A stretch of 64,000 nt of DNA, taken from positions 186,001 through 250,000 of the forward strand of contig CAJUHH010000003.1 in NCBI GenBank assembly GCA_910585965.1, written 5' to 3'. The notes below the pieces were generated by a model. The model ran no database searches. It worked only from the letters and a program-made list of their open reading frames with translations, and was not told the DNA's origin. The position numbers and the translations under genes were made by a program. The stretch is from an uncultured Lachnospiraceae bacterium (GTDB lineage Bacteria > Bacillota > Clostridia > Lachnospirales > Lachnospiraceae). Positions 60,837-64,000 of the stretch are shown one piece after another (position 1 is the stretch's first letter; every line of letters begins with the position of its first letter).

Positions 60837-61943
60837 TTATTCTTTGTCCGCTTTCGTTGGTATATCCCCCGCCAGGCTCTCAAACTTGTCCCTCGCCTTG
60901 CAAAAGCAGCGCATCAGCTTCGGGGAAAAAGTGCCGCACTCCCCGTTTACAATCATTTCAAACGCCTTATCCTTCGGAATCGCGTCTTTATATACCCTTT
61001 CGTTTACTAAAGCATCATAAACATCTGCCACGGAAACAAGCTGGGCGGAAATTGGTATTTCATCCTCCTTTAATCCGTCAGGATATCCCCTCCCGTCAAA
61101 TCTTTCGTGATGGTAACGGCTGATTTCATAGCCGATCTTTGCATATTCCTCATCCCATACACCCTCGATGCTGCTGACAATCTCGCATCCTCTGATCGTA
61201 TGCGCTTTCATGCATTCAAACTCTTCCTTCGTGAACTTCCCGGGCTTTAAAAGGATACTGTCCGGTATAGCGATCTTTCCCAAGTCATGCAGCGCGCTGG
61301 CCGATACGATAATGTCGATCTTTTCCGGCGTCAATCCATACTCGGGATATTCCTTCGCGATCTCTTCCGCCATAATCTTCGTATATCCCTTGACACGCTT
61401 TACATGCTCGCCGCTTTCCAGATTTCTGTGTTCGACTACCGTACCAAGAATATCGATAATATTATTGTTACTCTGCTTCAGCCGCTCCGCCTGTACCTTC
61501 AGCAGCTTATACTGTTCGCGCAAAGTTTCCGTCTGCTCCGCTACTTTCTGTTCCAGTTCCCTCTGGTACTGGAACAGGCTTACCACATTTTCCACCCTCT
61601 TCCTTACAAGAGCGTTATCAAAAGGTTTATGGATAAAATCGGAAACTCCGTAGTCAAAACAATCCTGTTCGACTTTAATGGAAGATTCCCCGCTGATAAC
61701 CAGAACAGGGATTTTATCAATCCACATTTTCTCTTTCATTGCCTTCAGAACTTCGAAACCGTCCATTTCCGGCATGATCAGATCCAGCAAAACAACCGCG
61801 ATCTCCTGGTTCCGGTCCTCCATATATTCTAAAGCCTGTTTCCCGTTTTCTGCCATAATGACATCATATTCATCCTTTAGGATCTCAGCCAGCAATTCAC
61901 GGTTGATTTCCATATCATCTACCACAAGTACTATATTGCGCAT
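60837..61943 (-). CDS. response regulator with HD-GYP domain
   Basis: 368 aa. REC domain (~1-120): VVDDMEINRELLAEIL, phosphoacceptor Asp in VVLLDLIMPEMDGFEVL, Lys in FIHKPFDN. Coiled linker (~125-165), then HD-GYP phosphodiesterase: ASALHDLGKIAIPDSILLKP, AHTIRGCEI, RYHHERFDGRGYPDGLK. Predicted to hydrolyse cyclic-di-GMP (or another cyclic dinucleotide), controlled by phosphorylation. Directly follows the hybrid kinase gene, so the kinase is the likely donor. Confidence 0.94.
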   Translation of the reverse strand: MRNIVLVVDDMEINRELLAEILKDEYDVIMAENGKQALEYMEDRNQEIAVVLLDLIMPEMDGFEVLKAMKEKMWIDKIPVLVISGESSIKVEQDCFDYGVSDFIHKPFDNALVRKRVENVVSLFQYQRELEQKVAEQTETLREQYKLLKVQAERLKQSNNNIIDILGTVVEHRNLESGEHVKRVKGYTKIMAEEIAKEYPEYGLTPEKIDIIVSASALHDLGKIAIPDSILLKPGKFTKEEFECMKAHTIRGCEIVSSIEGVWDEEYAKIGYEISRYHHERFDGRGYPDGLKEDEIPISAQLVSVADVYDALVNERVYKDAIPKDKAFEMIVNGECGTFSPKLMRCFCKARDKFESLAGDIPTKADKE

Positions 61944-61978
61944 ATTCTCTCCTTTTTGTTATGTATTGATTCTTTTCC

Positions 61979-64000
61979 TTAAACCAGTTGGAATATTGTA
62001 GTTTTCAAAAGATCCATGTTCACCGGTTTTGACATATGGGCGTTCATGCCTGCTTCCATGGCTTTCTTTACATCCTCTGCAAAAGCATTCGCCGTCATAG
62101 CGGCAATCGGTATCGTCTGAGCCTCCGGATGCGGGCATTTCCGGATTCTCCTTGCCGCTTCATAACCGTCCAGCACCGGCATCTGGATATCCATCAAAAC
62201 CATATGATAATAGCCTTTTTCAGAATTTTCAAACATCTCTGCCGCAATCTGCCCGTTTTCTGCAATATCGCAGTCCGCGCCTTCCGTTTTTAAAAGCTCC
62301 GATATAATCTCCGCATTGATGGTATTGTCCTCGGCCACAAGGAATTTCATTCCCGACAGCGACCTGCTGTCTCCTGCATGGTTTTTTTCCTCTTTCCGAT
62401 CATAAATTTCTCCGCTTCCAAGCTGTTCGATAACCTGGCGGAAATTAGATATAAAGAAAGGCTTCTGCAGAAAAGCATTGATCCCGACTCCTCTTGCCTC
62501 TTCTTCCACTTCGCTCCAATCATACTCCGTGAGAATAAAAATCGGTATATGGCTTCCTATTTTTTCACGAATGCGCCTTGCCGTTTCAATACCGTCTATT
62601 TCCCCCATCTTCCATGCCAGCAGAATCAGATTATACCCATTCCTCTGCTTTTGCTTTTTCTCAATCATATCGAGAGCCGCATATCCGTTCAGGGCATACT
62701 GCACATATACGCTTGTTCCTGCCATGAGATTCTGGATGTTCACGCATACCTCTTCATTTCCGTCCACCACCAGCATACTGTATATGCCATGCTTTTTCCA
62801 GAAATCCCCGCCTTCCGGCTGTCTCGATATTTTTAGTTCCAAATCAACGGTAAAGGTACTTCCTGCTCCCTGGGCGCTTTCCACAAAAATCGTACCGCCC
62901 ATCAGATCCACAAGGTTTTTCGTAATTGCCAGTCCGAGTCCCGTCCCCTGAATCCCGCTGTCCGTCGTATTCGCTTCCCTTGTAAATGGTTCGAATACTG
63001 TTTCCATGAATTCTTTGCCCATGCCATTCCCGGTATCTTTTACCTCAAACCGAAGTCTGGCATAATTCTGGGTCACTTGCTCCATATTGTAGATATGCAG
63101 CTCTACCTCGCCGCCTTTCGGCGTATACTGGACTGCATTCGTCAACAGGTTCATCAGAATCTGGCTGATGCGCACTTTATCGCCGATAAACAACTCCTGG
63201 TATAATCCATAGGTATGAATTGTAAACTTCTGTTTTTTCGCCCTGGCCTGGGGCAGCATTACCGTATTCAGTTCTTCTAGCATCACTGCGAAATTGAACT
63301 CTGACAAATGTAAGGAAGTCTTTCCGCTCTCGATCTTCCCCATATCCAGCACATTATTGATCAGCCCGAGCAAATGGTTGCTGGCAATCATAATTTTCTG
63401 CGTATACTCCCTTACCCGGTCCGGATATTCCGCTTCCCTTTCCAAAAGCGTCGTAAAGCCGATTACTGCATTCATGGGAGTCCGCATATCGTGTGACATA
63501 TTGGCAAGAAAGTTGCTCTTCACCTTATTCGCTCCCTGCGCGATATCCAATGCCTGCTGCAGCTGCTGGTTCGCCTGGCGCTCTTTCGTCCTGTCCGAAA
63601 GAACCCAAATAAATTTATCCTTACCTTCGATCGATGTATAATGTATTGTCTGGTGATACCAATGCTGTTTCCCTGTCCGCAAATGAATGAACTCGCCGTC
63701 TCCCTGCCAGCTCTCCCCCATCGCTATATTCCTGAGTACATCCTTGGAAGCGATTACCGTCTTATCTACAATAGCGGCATTCAAAACCCGTAAATCTCTT
63801 TTAACCTCCTCTACCCCAATGCCTAAAAGCCTGTCAATATTCGGGCTGACATATTCCACCAGGAAATCATCGGCAGAAAACATGACAAAAATATCATCCA
63901 CATTGCTTGTCAACATACCAAATAATTTTTCTCTGTACCTGATTTCCACGTCTTTGCTTTGAACCGCCTTTTTCCGGCGATAAACCAAATAAAACAATTC
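61979..64000 (-). CDS. hybrid sensor histidine kinase/response regulator (5' part cut by window edge)
   Basis: At least 673 aa visible, open to the right edge; the missing part should carry the sensor and membrane segments. Order seen: end of a membrane helix (LFYLVYRRKK), PAS (~30-135), HisKA with NMSHDMRTPMNAVIGFTTLL (phospho-His), HATPase (NLLTNAVQYTPKGG, GTGLGLAI), a receiver whose phospho-Asp place reads LLAWKMGEIDG (Ala, so inactive), and an intact receiver (VLMDIQMPVLDGYE). No Hpt domain is visible. Output likely passes to the HD-GYP protein. Confidence 0.92.
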   Translation of the reverse strand, partial: ELFYLVYRRKKAVQSKDVEIRYREKLFGMLTSNVDDIFVMFSADDFLVEYVSPNIDRLLGIGVEEVKRDLRVLNAAIVDKTVIASKDVLRNIAMGESWQGDGEFIHLRTGKQHWYHQTIHYTSIEGKDKFIWVLSDRTKERQANQQLQQALDIAQGANKVKSNFLANMSHDMRTPMNAVIGFTTLLEREAEYPDRVREYTQKIMIASNHLLGLINNVLDMGKIESGKTSLHLSEFNFAVMLEELNTVMLPQARAKKQKFTIHTYGLYQELFIGDKVRISQILMNLLTNAVQYTPKGGEVELHIYNMEQVTQNYARLRFEVKDTGNGMGKEFMETVFEPFTREANTTDSGIQGTGLGLAITKNLVDLMGGTIFVESAQGAGSTFTVDLELKISRQPEGGDFWKKHGIYSMLVVDGNEEVCVNIQNLMAGTSVYVQYALNGYAALDMIEKKQKQRNGYNLILLAWKMGEIDGIETARRIREKIGSHIPIFILTEYDWSEVEEEARGVGINAFLQKPFFISNFRQVIEQLGSGEIYDRKEEKNHAGDSRSLSGMKFLVAEDNTINAEIISELLKTEGADCDIAENGQIAAEMFENSEKGYYHMVLMDIQMPVLDGYEAARRIRKCPHPEAQTIPIAAMTANAFAEDVKKAMEAGMNAHMSKPVNMDLLKTTIFQLV

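Overview
The window is from the chromosome of an endospore-forming, Gram-positive Firmicute, most probably a Lachnospiraceae (Clostridium cluster XIVa) gut-type anaerobe. The call rests on gene content: sporulation/germination genes (GerA/SpoVAF-type, YlbJ, GerW/YtfJ), short HisG with HisZ, RecU, the Asp23/FakA-like pair beside rpmB, an LCP/sortase-like exopolysaccharide (EPS) locus, U32 peptidase with ZapA, and consistently strong AGGAGG-type ribosome binding sites. No rRNA, tRNA, CRISPR array or IS element was seen. Most genes are on the minus strand in long, tightly packed operons with stop/start overlaps.

Region 1 (1-7.4 kb) is accessory. The start of an EPS/surface-glycan operon reads leftward: LCP transferase, a lipoprotein with a sortase B fold that has lost all three catalytic residues, a small secreted protein, the initiating sugar-phosphate transferase, a GT2 glycosyltransferase and a LicD-type protein cut by the window edge. 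To its right is a 1.5-kb segment bounded by a perfect 19-bp inverted repeat (4959-4977 / 6439-6457). It carries its own tyrosine recombinase and, just inside the left repeat, a good leftward promoter for the EPS operon. I read it as an invertible promoter cassette (phase-variable EPS); this is the most interesting system in the window. A terminator and a coiled-coil gene made of 21-bp repeats follow.

Region 2 (7.4-24 kb) is housekeeping on the minus strand: NUDIX hydrolase, RNase E/G with two radical-SAM-linked genes, a PdaA-like deacetylase, the operon hisZ-hisG-hisD-hisB-hisIE (the last with an N-terminal dead HisF-like barrel), recU, an RluA-type pseudouridine synthase, an SDR, a YgiQ radical SAM protein and a HAD phosphatase.

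Region 3 (24-36 kb) is mixed. It holds a MotA/TolQ-OmpA pair, a GerA-family gene, a previously easy-to-miss 44-codon FeoB-associated Cys-rich protein with a consensus promoter and Fur-like box, a fused membrane/spermidine-synthase-like protein, a transglutaminase, an RsuA-type pseudouridine synthase, YlbJ, a membrane-anchored amidase, a coiled-coil protein, coaD and rsmD.

Region 4 (36-46 kb) is DNA topology and repair plus lipid metabolism: topoisomerase IV (parC, parE), DegV, recG, a FakA/YloV-like DAK2 protein and Asp23, with rpmB divergent. A remarkable palindromic, multi-arm intergenic element (about 43670-43795) lies behind the DAK2 gene. Region 5 (46-58 kb) holds sporulation and envelope genes (GerW, DUF2953, PBP2-like, FtsW/RodA-like), U32/ZapA, ruvB/ruvA and a Gx-transporter/NusG-II pair. 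Region 6 (58-64 kb) holds a TPR protein, leuD/leuC, an HD-GYP response regulator and a hybrid histidine kinase cut by the right edge.

All functions are homology-by-eye assignments; nothing was searched or aligned by computer.
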